64,000 nucleotides of DNA from Litchfieldia alkalitelluris. GTDB taxonomy: Bacteria > Bacillota > Bacilli > Bacillales > Salisediminibacteriaceae. The notes under the pieces are model-generated. The model ran no database searches, was not told the origin of the DNA, and saw only the letters and a list, made by a program, of their open reading frames with translations. Location of the stretch: NCBI RefSeq assembly GCF_002153425.1, contig NZ_KZ119600.1, positions 810,418 through 874,417 of the forward strand, in the 5' to 3' direction. Positions within the stretch are counted from its first letter, which is position 1, and each line of letters starts with the position of its first letter. Below are positions 1 to 8,187 of this stretch, piece after piece. The position numbers and the translations under genes are program-made.

Positions 1-479
1 AATATTTCTATAACCTTTAGTTCTTTCTCAATAAGTAATTTCCTCCAATATGTTGCAATATTGAAAAAGGTCAGTAAGCCGATAAAGGTGAATGTCGTTT
101 TCCACCAATAGTGCTTGAATATCTTGTTTTTAACAAAGATTCTCTCAACGGTGGAGAGGAAGAGAGCAACTAGTAGCTTCCACCAAATTGACTTGTTAAA
201 AACGGAAATAAACAAGCTAGTCGTTGGGACGACAAAAAGCTGTGATACTGTTGATCCAAAAACATTATCGAAGTATCTATTTTTATACAATTTTGGCCTG
301 TATGCATACGCTTTTGTTACTACTAATACGAAAAATTCAAACACGTAGTTAATGCCAGTAAAAGCTAGGAACAATGGAAGAAGGAAGCGCCTATTCTTTT
401 GTGAAGTTTTAATAAATGTATAGAGAAGGAAAAGGACGCTTATAAAATTTAAGCTTAGATAGAGAACTCTATTCTTCAT
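1..479 (-). CDS. Putative integral membrane protein, C-terminal end outside window
   Basis: On the minus strand an ATG at 479, ten bases after an AGGTGG ribosome site, opens a frame that runs about 159 codons to the window edge without a stop, so the C-terminus is missing. The protein begins MKNRVLYLSL and alternates hydrophobic stretches with short basic loops, giving at least four likely membrane segments; aromatic residues and Trp pairs are common. No catalytic motif was recognised. It resembles small uncharacterised Bacillus membrane proteins, but no function is claimed. It is divergent from the ferrochelatase gene across about 170 bp. A short plus-strand frame inside it (115-348) is an antisense shadow. 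Confidence 0.6.
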   Translation of the reverse strand, partial: MKNRVLYLSLNFISVLFLLYTFIKTSQKNRRFLLPLFLAFTGINYVFEFFVLVVTKAYAYRPKLYKNRYFDNVFGSTVSQLFVVPTTSLFISVFNKSIWWKLLVALFLSTVERIFVKNKIFKHYWWKTTFTFIGLLTFFNIATYWRKLLIEKELKVIEI

Positions 480-591
480 TTTGTGAATGCCACCTATAAT
501 CTAAATTTGTAGAGCTCTATTATAGCTTAACCAACCATTGAGAAAAGATGAGCAAATTTGAGGATTCCATGACCATTTAATAAGGGAAGAT

Positions 592-613
592 GACGAAGTT
601 CGTCGAATATAAT
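592..613 (+). promoter_or_regulatory. Possible promoter with palindromic operator upstream of hemH
   Basis: A short palindrome, GACGAA-G-TTCGTC (592-604), lies directly before a good -10 hexamer TATAAT (608-613). No matching -35 is visible at the right distance, so the palindrome may mark an activator or repressor site in the spacer. The ferrochelatase start is 37 bases downstream. This is inference from layout only. Confidence 0.3.
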
Positions 614-649
614 AAACTAGTAACATAACATGGGACTAGGAGATTGAAT

Positions 650-1612
650 ATGGAAAAAACTGCAGTATTGTTAGTGAATTTAGGAACTCCAAATGCGCCA
701 GACACAAAATCAGTTAGAAAGTATTTAAAGGAATTTTTGAGTGATCAACGAGTGATAGATCTACCTCGTTGGAAATGGTTGCCAATATTACATGGTATCG
801 TACTTCGTTTTCGACCAAAAAAGTCAGCCGAGCTCTATCAATCGATTTGGACGGAGGAAGGTTCGCCACTTTTGGTATATAGCGAGCTTCAAATGGACAA
901 GCTTCAGCAACGTTTTATAGATGAAGGGGACATCAGAGTGAGGCTTGCCATGACTTATGGACAACCTTCGATTAGAGATGAAGTCGAAAAATTGCATCAG
1001 TGGGGTGTACGTAGATTAGTAGTTGTTCCCTTATATCCTCAATATTCTTCTACTACGACTGCTTCGGTTTGGGACGGTGTGCAGAAAGAGGTTTCTAAGT
1101 GGCGTGATATTCCGGAAGTATCCTTCATTAGAGATTATCCTGATCACCCGAAATATATTGAAGTTTTAAAGAAACGTGTAGAAAATGGTATTGCAGAAAA
1201 TGGAAAACCAGATGCGCTTGTTGTGTCTTATCATGGGATTCCTACAAGATATGTGGAAACGGGCGATGACTATGTGGAGAGGTGCACGGTGACGACTGAA
1301 GCTTTACGTTCCCTTTTTCCAGATATAGAAATCATTCAAAGCTACCAGTCGAAATTTGGGAAAGAGCCTTGGATTGAGCCATCAACCACAGATACGCTTG
1401 TTCGTTTGGCGGAAAAAGGTAAGAGGCATGTTCATATTATGGCACCAGGTTTTGCAGCAGATTGCTTAGAAACACTAGAAGAGCTGGTGGAGGAAAACAA
1501 GGAAGCGTTTATGGAAGCTGGAGGATTGGAATACAGTTATTTACCTGCTCCAAATGATGACTCCTTGTTTATAGATTGTCTGGAGGATCTAGTTAGAAAA
1601 AGGTTAGTTTGA
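650..1612 (+). CDS. hemH: Ferrochelatase (HemH/CpfC family)
   Basis: Ferrochelatases insert Fe2+ into a porphyrin late in heme synthesis. The 320-residue product opens with LLVNLGTPNAP and carries the His motif SYHGIP (near residue 193) and the acidic motif CLETLEE (near 274), the two active-site signatures of the family. The ATG at 650 is preferred over the upstream TTG at 644 because AGGAG (638-642) lies seven bases before it. Oddities: the gene stands alone rather than in a hemEHY operon, and motifs such as YLKEFLSD, GKEPW and PGFAADCLETLEE look closer, from memory, to the proteobacterial type than to the usual Firmicute enzyme. Horizontal origin or a second copy is therefore possible. Confidence 0.9.
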   Translation: MEKTAVLLVNLGTPNAPDTKSVRKYLKEFLSDQRVIDLPRWKWLPILHGIVLRFRPKKSAELYQSIWTEEGSPLLVYSELQMDKLQQRFIDEGDIRVRLAMTYGQPSIRDEVEKLHQWGVRRLVVVPLYPQYSSTTTASVWDGVQKEVSKWRDIPEVSFIRDYPDHPKYIEVLKKRVENGIAENGKPDALVVSYHGIPTRYVETGDDYVERCTVTTEALRSLFPDIEIIQSYQSKFGKEPWIEPSTTDTLVRLAEKGKRHVHIMAPGFAADCLETLEELVEENKEAFMEAGGLEYSYLPAPNDDSLFIDCLEDLVRKRLV

Positions 1613-1623
1613 GTTTTGGCAGA

Positions 1624-1658
1624 AGAGCAATGGCCTGATGTAGGACATTGCTCTTTTT
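1624..1658 (+). terminator. Rho-independent terminator after hemH
   Basis: Nine-base perfect stem AGAGCAATG / CATTGCTCT around a 13-base loop, followed by a T-run, 12 bases after the hemH stop codon. Confidence 0.85.
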
Positions 1659-1719
1659 CAGGTTATGGTATTTCATTAACTATCACATTTGTTTAGAAAG
1701 AAGGTTTTTTTCGAAAAAG

Positions 1720-1745
1720 TGTAACCTTTATTGAACTCGCACGTC
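1720..1745 (+). promoter_or_regulatory. ECF-type sigma promoter (TGTAAC-N16-CGTC)
   Basis: The -35 TGTAAC (1720-1725) and -10 CGTC (1742-1745) are separated by exactly 16 bases, the spacing typical of Bacillus ECF promoters. It lies 61 bases before the first gene of the anti-sigma/sigma/anti-sigma cluster, which suggests autoregulation by the sigma factor encoded at 2748. Confidence 0.65.
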
Positions 1746-1806
1746 ATTAGGGAAAATAAAAATCGAGAGATAGTCCACTGGTTTAAGGAAGGAGGGACAC
1801 ATAGCG

Positions 1807-2598
1807 ATGTTTAAGAGCGAGGAAGAAGTCGAGCATAGTCTAAGGCGCTACAATAGCTTACAGTTACCGTTAACAGAAAAAGAAGAAGGGTTGGGAAAAC
1901 TTATGTCTAGTATCGAAAAATCAGAGACTGCTATAAAACGGAGGACAGTCTTTAACAAGTTTAACCCTGTTTTATCTGGCGTACTGCTTGTTCTCATTTT
2001 CGTAGGGGCTTACTTGTTAATTTCCCAAGGCGGACTTTTTGATGGAGGACCAGGTGGTAGAGCTGCTGTACCAGACGGAATGATAGAGTACCGTGATGAA
2101 CACTCAGGTATTATTACAATCAAAGGTGAAGATTGGCTTGTAATTGACAGTTCAAATGAGGAAGAAACAGTTCAATTTATGTTTATAGAAGGTAGCAATT
2201 CTGTAGGTGGAATCAGCATTAGACAGACTTATAATAGTTATAGTCCCGTTCAAAAAGATTATACAAATACACTGCAAGAAGCATATGACTTAAGTGACTC
2301 TTATTCTGAATTCATCGATTTATTTTTAGACTATCAAGAATATACAGCGTTGGATGATTTAAAGGAAATCGAAATCGACAATGTAAATGGGATACCAATT
2401 TTTTTATATGAAAGATACGAAGGTGACTGGTTTTTCATTGCAGTGATTGAATCGGAAAATACCCCTTTCTATACTACATTAAACTTATCTTCTGGAGATG
2501 GCGAAGACCCAACATTGGAAGAGGTAATGGAGAGGGAGTACTATGGCCAGTTCCTTGCACTGATACAAAATACAAAACCAATGAGTAATGGAGAATAG
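1807..2598 (+). CDS. Single-pass membrane protein, anti-sigma-like, paralogue of the gene at 3265
   Basis: The 263-residue protein has a cytoplasmic N-terminus of about 55 residues with the motif SLRRYNSL, one membrane helix (PVLSGVLLVLIFVGAYLL, near 58-76) and an extracytoplasmic domain of about 185 residues. This topology, and its position directly before an ECF sigma gene, fit an anti-sigma factor or co-regulator. It is clearly paralogous to the product at 3265-4038: both share the Y-N motif region, FNPVLS at the helix, LISQG after it, a GIITIKG segment and an IQNT(K/R)P C-terminus. The ribosome site GGAGGG is well placed. No HHCC zinc motif of classical anti-sigmas is seen, so the role is inferred. 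Confidence 0.7.
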   Translation: MFKSEEEVEHSLRRYNSLQLPLTEKEEGLGKLMSSIEKSETAIKRRTVFNKFNPVLSGVLLVLIFVGAYLLISQGGLFDGGPGGRAAVPDGMIEYRDEHSGIITIKGEDWLVIDSSNEEETVQFMFIEGSNSVGGISIRQTYNSYSPVQKDYTNTLQEAYDLSDSYSEFIDLFLDYQEYTALDDLKEIEIDNVNGIPIFLYERYEGDWFFIAVIESENTPFYTTLNLSSGDGEDPTLEEVMEREYYGQFLALIQNTKPMSNGE

Positions 2599-2747
2599 AA
2601 TGGACTGAAAATAGACGAGATCATGCCGGGTGTTTTTTTGAGGAGGCTCGACGGTTTGTCCGCGGAAAGCGAGTAAATTGTTGTTTTAATTGCGCTATGA
2701 GAACTTATTTTAGGCTAGCTATGATGAAGATGGAAGGGGGAGAGGTT

Positions 2748-3278
2748 TTGGATAGAAATTATGAAATGGATAAAATACAGAAATGGTACCAGGAATACAG
2801 CGACGATATCTACCGATTTATTTTACTGATGATCGGGGATCACGAGCAGGCGAAGGACTTAACACACGATACATTTTTAAAAGCGTATGGGACAATGAGT
2901 CAATATCAGGGGATAACTAGTGAGAAAAATTGGCTTTATCATATTGCTAGGAACACAACAATTGACTATATGCGCAAGGGGAAACCAATTCAATACTTCC
3001 TTGAGACAGTTGGATCAATACCTGCCACCAACACCTCATGTCCAGAAACTATCGCAGAAATGGGCGAGCGGGAAGAACAACTTTATTTTTGCTTAAAAAA
3101 ACTGAAGCGATCCTATCAGGAAGTGATTATCTTAAGGAAAGTAAAGGAGTTATCCACCAAGGAGGCGGCTGAAATTCTTGGCTGGTCAGAAGGGAAAGTA
3201 AAAACGACATTACATCGGGCCTTGGAGGCGTTAAAGAAGCAATTGGTCAAGGGGGGATATACCCATGAGATCATATAA
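2748..3278 (+). CDS. ECF (sigma-70 family) RNA polymerase sigma factor
   Basis: The 176-residue protein has region 2 (YSDDIYRFI, DLTHDTFLKAY, then WLYHIARNTTIDYMRK) and region 4 (YQEVIILRKVKELSTKEAAE, then WSEGKVKTTLHRAL), the usual two-domain ECF layout. The TTG at 2748 is chosen because GGGGGAGAGG lies just before it; the longer frame from 2697 has no ribosome site. The 3' end overlaps the next gene by 14 bases, so sigma and the downstream anti-sigma-like protein are translationally coupled. It probably controls extracytoplasmic stress genes and its own promoter at 1720. It is related in sequence to the sigma factor at 37977. Confidence 0.9.
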   Translation: MDRNYEMDKIQKWYQEYSDDIYRFILLMIGDHEQAKDLTHDTFLKAYGTMSQYQGITSEKNWLYHIARNTTIDYMRKGKPIQYFLETVGSIPATNTSCPETIAEMGEREEQLYFCLKKLKRSYQEVIILRKVKELSTKEAAEILGWSEGKVKTTLHRALEALKKQLVKGGYTHEII

Positions 3279-4038
3279 TGACCAACAGGATATAAATGAA
3301 TCATTGAAAAAGTACAATAAGATAGAGTTTTCCCAGATAGATAAACAGGAGGGACTGCAAAAACTTATGAGAAACATGGAAAAGATGGAGAACAAAGAAA
3401 AACGACCATTCAGTTCTGTTCGGAAAATGTTCAATCCTGTATTATCTGCAGCAATGATTTTAGTGATAGTCATTGGAGGTTATTTATTGATATCTCAAGG
3501 TGTTCTAGATGGTGGTTCAAGCGAGGACGTCACTCCACCAGAGGGGATGGAAGTGTATCGTAATGAAGAAGCTGGGATAATTACAATTAAGGGAGATGAA
3601 TGGGAGTTTATGGAAGATATTATTGATGATTATCATTCCATTTACTTTTTTGACGGTGGTGATCCACAGTTAGGATTTAGTGTTCACCAGTCGGCTATCA
3701 TCATGACACACCTTCCACAGGAAGAAACGGATGTACTTCAAGAGTCCTACGAGGAAAGCAGTTCCTATCGTGAGTTTGTAGAAATGTTTTTTGATAGGAA
3801 TGTGGCATATATGGGCATGGAATTAGACCAAGTAGATACTGTTAACAACATTCTGATTTTTTCACACACAGGATTTACAGGGGATAAAAGGGAGTTCTTA
3901 GCTTTGATTGAAGTAGATAATACGCCATTATTTTTCCGAATGTGGAAACCAAATGATGAAAGCTTGGAAGAGGCGATGGAAACAGACGCATATGAACAGT
4001 TCAAAGCTATGATTCAAAATACAAGGCCTTTGGATTAG
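3265..4038 (+). CDS. Single-pass membrane protein, probable anti-sigma factor
   Basis: The 257-residue protein overlaps the end of the sigma gene, with an AAGGGGGG ribosome site inside that gene. It has the layout of the paralogue at 1807: about 60 cytoplasmic residues, one membrane helix (AAMILVIVIGGYLLI, near 72-88) and a soluble outer domain ending IQNTRPLD. Being coupled to the sigma gene it is the best candidate for its cognate anti-sigma factor, holding the sigma factor at the membrane until a signal arrives. The family was not recognised beyond this resemblance. Confidence 0.75.
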   Translation: MRSYNDQQDINESLKKYNKIEFSQIDKQEGLQKLMRNMEKMENKEKRPFSSVRKMFNPVLSAAMILVIVIGGYLLISQGVLDGGSSEDVTPPEGMEVYRNEEAGIITIKGDEWEFMEDIIDDYHSIYFFDGGDPQLGFSVHQSAIIMTHLPQEETDVLQESYEESSSYREFVEMFFDRNVAYMGMELDQVDTVNNILIFSHTGFTGDKREFLALIEVDNTPLFFRMWKPNDESLEEAMETDAYEQFKAMIQNTRPLD

Positions 4039-4268
4039 TTTGGAAGTAAGTAGGTGGCTAATTCCATGTTTCCATGAGGTTGAGTAATGAAATTTGACTT
4101 TTGAAATTTAAATAATAGTGATTGGTGAAGTCTAATAATCATTGTTTTTAGCTCTAATAAACTTTGCTCTTTATTTCAATACAGGACTCTCCTTTGCCAT
4201 GGGTATTGCTTCACTTAATACAGAAAACCCCGTCACAATAGGCTTTCAACCCCCTTCTTAAATTTCTC

Positions 4269-4355
4269 TGTCAGATTATCTAACGAAAATCATTTTTTGT
4301 ATTCGAAACTGTCTTAATATTATAAACATAACAAACGGTGTTAACAAAGTTTACA
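4269..4355 (+). promoter_or_regulatory. glnA promoter with two GlnR/TnrA-type boxes
   Basis: A perfect TGTNA-N7-TNACA box (TGTTA ... TTACA) lies at 4339-4355, and a second with one mismatch (TGTCA ... TAACG) at 4269-4285. Between them is a plausible SigA promoter: TTGTAT (4297-4302), 17-base spacer, TTATAA (4320-4325). The two-site layout around a promoter resembles the known control of the Bacillus glnRA operon. The remaining 4039-4368 gap is AT-rich and holds no gene. Confidence 0.7.
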
Positions 4356-4377
4356 CAAAACGAAGGGGATGTTTAAT

Positions 4378-5748
4378 ATGACAACAGTAACAAGCACATT
4401 TGCAGGATTAGGGACGAAGGGCTTACCAGCGATCAAGGAGGAAATGGTAGCGAAGAGTGTTGAATTACTTCACTTACAATTTGTGGACCTAGAAGGGATT
4501 TTAAAGCATGTCACTGTAACTGCGGAACAATTAGATGATGTGGTTGATGGAAAAATCATGTTTGACGGGTCTTCCATTAAAGGATTTTCCCCAATCAATA
4601 AATCGGACTTATATTTAAAGCCAGACTTAAATAGTTTTACAGTTCTTCCTTGGACGGAGGAAGAAGGGTATTCAGAGGCAAGATTCATTTGTAGCGTGAA
4701 AAATCCAGATGGTACGGACTTTGAAGGAGACCCTCGTAATGTTTTAAAAAGAACGGTAGAACGGGCTGAAGAAAAGGGTTATGCAATCAATGTAGGGCCA
4801 GAGCTTGAGTTCTTCTTATTCGAAACAGACGAAACGGGTCGTCCAACGGAACAAACACAAGACTTCGCAGGCTACTTTGAGCCATCACCACATGATAATG
4901 GGGAAAAAGTTCGTCTAGAAATTTATAAAACGTTGAAAAAAATGGGCTTTACTATTGAAGCCTCTCACCATGAGGTAGCCCGTGGTCAGCACGAGATTAA
5001 CTTTAAATATGCTGATGTTTTAACAACTGCAGACAATGCAATCACTTACAAATGGGTTGTAAAGACTGTTGCGAAAAAGTTCGGACTTCACGCAACGTTC
5101 ATGCCAAAACCGATTGCTGGGGAAAACGGAAATGGAATGCATACGAATATTTCCCTATTCGATATCAAAAAAGGAGAGAATGCCTTCTTTGATGAAAAAG
5201 ATGAAAATGAATTGTCTGAAACTGCATACCAATTTATCGCTGGACTTTTAACAAACGTAAAAAGCTTTGCAGCAGTAACGAATCCGTTAGTAAACTCATA
5301 TAAGCGTTTAGTTCCAGGTTATGAGGCGCCTTGTTATATCGCTTGGTCTTCCTCCAACCGCTCGGCGCTCATCAGAATCCCAGCGATGCGCGGACCAGGA
5401 ACTCGTGTAGAAATCCGTTGTCCAGATCCATCAGCCAACCCATATTTAGCATTTGCTATTGTTGCATCTGCAGGTCTTGATGGGGTGGAAAAAGAATTGA
5501 AAGCTCCTGACGCATTTGATGAGGATATCTTCAGCATGACAGCAGAAGAACTGTTTTTAAAGGAGATTGATAATCTTCCAACTAGCTTAGAGTTTGCAGT
5601 CATGGAATTTGAAAAAGGTGAAATTGGTAGAAAAACATTTGGCGAGCACGTATTCAGTGAATATGTGGGTGCCAAAAAAGAAGAATTAGATAGCTTCCGT
5701 ACTACCGTTCACGGTTGGGAAATGGAAGAGTATCACACAAAGTTTTAA
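4378..5748 (+). CDS. glnA: Glutamine synthetase, type I-alpha
   Basis: The enzyme makes glutamine from glutamate, ammonia and ATP. The 456-residue product shows the GS signatures: DGSSIKGF near the N-terminus, the GPELEFFLF metal-site segment, the ATP-site HHEVARGQHE, and RGPGTRVEIR with DPSANPY near the C-terminus. It lacks the NLYDLPPEE adenylylation site of the beta type, which fits feedback-inhibited Firmicute enzymes. The ATG at 4378 is used: AAGGGGAT (4363-4370) is well spaced for it but overlaps the ATG at 4369. The N-terminus is some 12 residues longer than I recall for B. subtilis GlnA. No glnR gene precedes it, unlike in B. subtilis. Confidence 0.95.
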   Translation: MTTVTSTFAGLGTKGLPAIKEEMVAKSVELLHLQFVDLEGILKHVTVTAEQLDDVVDGKIMFDGSSIKGFSPINKSDLYLKPDLNSFTVLPWTEEEGYSEARFICSVKNPDGTDFEGDPRNVLKRTVERAEEKGYAINVGPELEFFLFETDETGRPTEQTQDFAGYFEPSPHDNGEKVRLEIYKTLKKMGFTIEASHHEVARGQHEINFKYADVLTTADNAITYKWVVKTVAKKFGLHATFMPKPIAGENGNGMHTNISLFDIKKGENAFFDEKDENELSETAYQFIAGLLTNVKSFAAVTNPLVNSYKRLVPGYEAPCYIAWSSSNRSALIRIPAMRGPGTRVEIRCPDPSANPYLAFAIVASAGLDGVEKELKAPDAFDEDIFSMTAEELFLKEIDNLPTSLEFAVMEFEKGEIGRKTFGEHVFSEYVGAKKEELDSFRTTVHGWEMEEYHTKF

Positions 5749-5762
5749 GTAGAGTTATTGGT

Positions 5763-5882
5763 GCATGGGGCTGCCCCTCTCGTTCAACCCCATGCTTCCT
5801 ATACATTTATTTGGTTGCCAAAACGAAATATCTCCTTCCTTCACGCAAAAGAGGTCCTTTCTTTGAAAAGGGACCTCTTTTG
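5763..5882 (+). terminator. Two hairpins after glnA, the second a strong bidirectional terminator
   Basis: The first hairpin pairs GCATGGGG (5763-5770) with CCCCATGC (5788-5795) but lacks a T-run. The second pairs CAAAAGAGGTCC (5846-5857) with GGACCTCTTTTG (5871-5882) around a 13-base loop; its A- and T-rich stem ends can terminate in both directions. Confidence 0.8.
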
Positions 5883-6130
5883 TATTGCAAAGTTTCAGAG
5901 TTGTTTTCCCATACAAAACGATAGGAATCTTAATATTCTTGTTCAATATACTGAATAGTGTAACAAAACAGTTGTTGTTCTCTATAAAGTTATGTTATAT
6001 TCTATATAAAGAACAGAACAGTGTGGGACGAAGTGTTTGCTACATGTGCGGACATAGAGGACAAGAAGTAGATGATTTCTTTGTAAGGGTAGAGACCTGA
6101 TTTTTTCAAAGGGGAAGGAATGAAACAGGG

Positions 6131-7336
6131 ATGAATTATTATGATATCCTGGGCGTAGACAACCATGCTTCTAGTGATGAAATAAAAAAGGCATACCGTC
6201 AGATGGCGAAAATCCACCACCCAGATGTTGGCGGTGATCCTGCATTTTTCCGAAAAGGGCAGACAGCATATAAGGTATTAATCGATTCTAAGTTAAGGAA
6301 GCAATACGATGCTTATTTTACTCCAGATAAAAAATCGGATCATGGTAAGAAAAGCCCGCGAACATATATGTGGAAAGATTTTAACCAAGCCAAAGCAAAC
6401 CCAAAACAAAATACATCTCAAACTCAAGGCACTCGTGAGAAGGCTGATAATAGTGAAGGTTCCGTTATAAAGCAAGCTAGTGTGGGGGCTAACCTCCTTC
6501 AAGGCGGTTTTGCAGCAACGAATGGGAAATGGGTCTTTTATTCTGGGCGAAATGGTATTTATAAGATGCGAGAGAATGGAGACTCCCTGGGGAAAGTAAT
6601 GGTCGGAGAAATTAGCTGCATTCAGTGTCATGGAGACGACGTGTTTTTTGTAAATCAAGCAAGTGGGAGAGCCGGTGTATATAAATATAATCTTACAAGT
6701 GGAGAAATCGTGAAAATCATAGATCGAGAGGTTAGCAATCTTGTTATTCATGGGAAAAGACTGTTTTTTATGCTACCGAAACAGTGGGGCGTAATTAGCA
6801 CTGACTTAAATGGGAAGCAGTCTACGTTTATTCATTATGATGAGGTCCAGGCGATGGCACTTCATGAGCATTGGATTTATTATGTTCGTAATAGCTTTGG
6901 CATCGGAGGGCAACATCTGTACAAGATGCGTAAGGACGGAACTGATCAACATATTTTGGTAAAAAATGAAGTCGGGTCATTTCAAATTGTGGGGGAGTAC
7001 ATTTACTTTTCAAATCGTGGTACATTGGCTGGACATCTCGGGAATCTTTCTAAGGTACATATAAATGGAGGAGAAGTTGAGACGATTCTTCCTTTTTCCC
7101 CCCATCGCTTTCATGTTCTAGATGATAAGTTAATTTACTTTGACATGGGTGGAAAAGAGAGGGTAGCTGGCCTTTATCAATGCAGTTTAGATGGGGAAAA
7201 TCGAGTGAAAATAGCCCGTCCTTACAGAGGAGACTTTAAGGGAATCAATGTCGTAGGGGATTGGATTTACTATCACGACGTGCACGGCTTATATAGAATT
7301 CATAAAGACAGTTTTACAAAGGAAAAAGTAGACTAG
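6131..7336 (+). CDS. J-domain protein with C-terminal propeller-like repeats
   Basis: Residues 1-65 form a DnaJ domain (YYDILGVDNHAS, then HHPDVGGDPAFFR) with the HPD tripeptide needed to stimulate an Hsp70 ATPase. A polar linker of about 50 residues follows, then about 280 residues of repeated segments of the kind VFYSGRNGIYKMRENG, WIYYVRN and YIYFSNRG, which look like blades of a DUF5050-type beta-propeller. There is no Gly/Phe region, zinc finger or client-binding domain of classical DnaJ, so this is probably a specialised co-chaperone. It stands alone between terminators. GGGGAAGGA lies upstream, and a four-codon frame starting at 6120 overlaps its ATG. Confidence 0.8.
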   Translation: MNYYDILGVDNHASSDEIKKAYRQMAKIHHPDVGGDPAFFRKGQTAYKVLIDSKLRKQYDAYFTPDKKSDHGKKSPRTYMWKDFNQAKANPKQNTSQTQGTREKADNSEGSVIKQASVGANLLQGGFAATNGKWVFYSGRNGIYKMRENGDSLGKVMVGEISCIQCHGDDVFFVNQASGRAGVYKYNLTSGEIVKIIDREVSNLVIHGKRLFFMLPKQWGVISTDLNGKQSTFIHYDEVQAMALHEHWIYYVRNSFGIGGQHLYKMRKDGTDQHILVKNEVGSFQIVGEYIYFSNRGTLAGHLGNLSKVHINGGEVETILPFSPHRFHVLDDKLIYFDMGGKERVAGLYQCSLDGENRVKIARPYRGDFKGINVVGDWIYYHDVHGLYRIHKDSFTKEKVD

Positions 7337-7623
7337 AGTTCTTCGAAGTTGAAGGAAGCGGAACAAACTACTTTGGTTTGATTGGTTTTTGTTGGTAGAT
7401 GCAGTTTAAATGTGGTGCTGCGTTCACGGTTCAAGATCTAAACGCTTAATACGTTCATGGATTGACAGCTATATTCATAATATGTTCATGGTTCACCATC
7501 TATATTGATAATCCTTGTGAGGTTCAACATCTCATGTTCCAGGTGTTGAGCCTTGTTTCGTTGTTCGCCGTGGAGTTTGTTTAAAAGGACAAACACAAGT
7601 AGCGTATCGAAAATTAACGTCAA
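7337..7623. other. Intergenic region with degenerate ~36-bp repeats and a terminator-like hairpin
   Basis: No gene is seen. About three imperfect copies of a unit containing GTTCATGG-TT-CAcCATCTATATT occur between about 7450 and 7520. The hairpin GGTTCAACATCT / AGGTGTTGAGCC (7521-7552) followed by TTGTTTCGTT may end transcription of the J-domain gene. Confidence 0.45.
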
Positions 7624-8187
7624 TTATTGCTGTTGGTTGGCTAATCGTTCAATTTCAGTTTCCACTTTGAAAACTCTTTTGTTTAAAGCTTGTACCTCAT
7701 GATCACGATTATCCAGTTTCTCGTTGATCACTCTTAGCATCGTGTTAGTATCTTCAACTTGGTTGCGCTCAATGCGATCAAGTTTTCCTTCGATGCTAGA
7801 TAATCTGCTCTCAGTATTGTTCTTGAACTCAATCATTTCGCTCTTGAAATCTTTCATTTCGTTCTTGAACCCAGTCATTTCGTTTTTGAACCCAGTCATT
7901 TCGTTCTTGAACTCAGTCATTTCATTCTTGAACTCAGTCATTTCGTTCTTGAACCCAGTCATTTCATTTTTGAACCCAGTCATTTCGTTCTTGAACTCAG
8001 TCATTTCGTTCTTGAACTCAGTCATTTCGTTTTTGAACTCAGTCATTTCGTTTTTGAACCCAGTCATTTCGTTCTTGAACTCAGTCATTTCGTTCTTGAA
8101 CTCAGTCATTTCGTTTTTGAACTCAGTCATTTCGTTTTTAAAATCCATAAATATATCAATCAGCTTGTCCAATTTTTCCTCACTCAT
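7624..8187 (-). CDS. Heptad-repeat coiled-coil protein
   Basis: The 187-residue product (start MSEEKLDKLID) is almost wholly alpha-helical. Its core holds 15 consecutive seven-residue repeats of FKNEMTE or FKNEMTG (the last two diverge to FKSEMIE), encoded by near-identical 21-bp units at about 7860-8150. Phe and Met at positions a and e of each heptad would make a long rod. The C-terminal part (LSSIEGKLDRIERNQ, then LDNRDHEVQALNKRV) is a second, non-repetitive coiled coil. The start at 8187 is chosen because GGAGGTGAAG lies eight bases before it; the longer frame from 8235 has no such site. Function unknown. The repeat number may vary between strains by slippage. Confidence 0.8.
   Translation of the reverse strand: MSEEKLDKLIDIFMDFKNEMTEFKNEMTEFKNEMTEFKNEMTGFKNEMTEFKNEMTEFKNEMTEFKNEMTGFKNEMTGFKNEMTEFKNEMTEFKNEMTGFKNEMTGFKNEMKDFKSEMIEFKNNTESRLSSIEGKLDRIERNQVEDTNTMLRVINEKLDNRDHEVQALNKRVFKVETEIERLANQQQ

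Noticed and set aside
115-348. 77-codon plus-strand frame
   Set aside because: It is antisense to a longer membrane-protein frame on the minus strand that has a ribosome site and hydrophobic helices.
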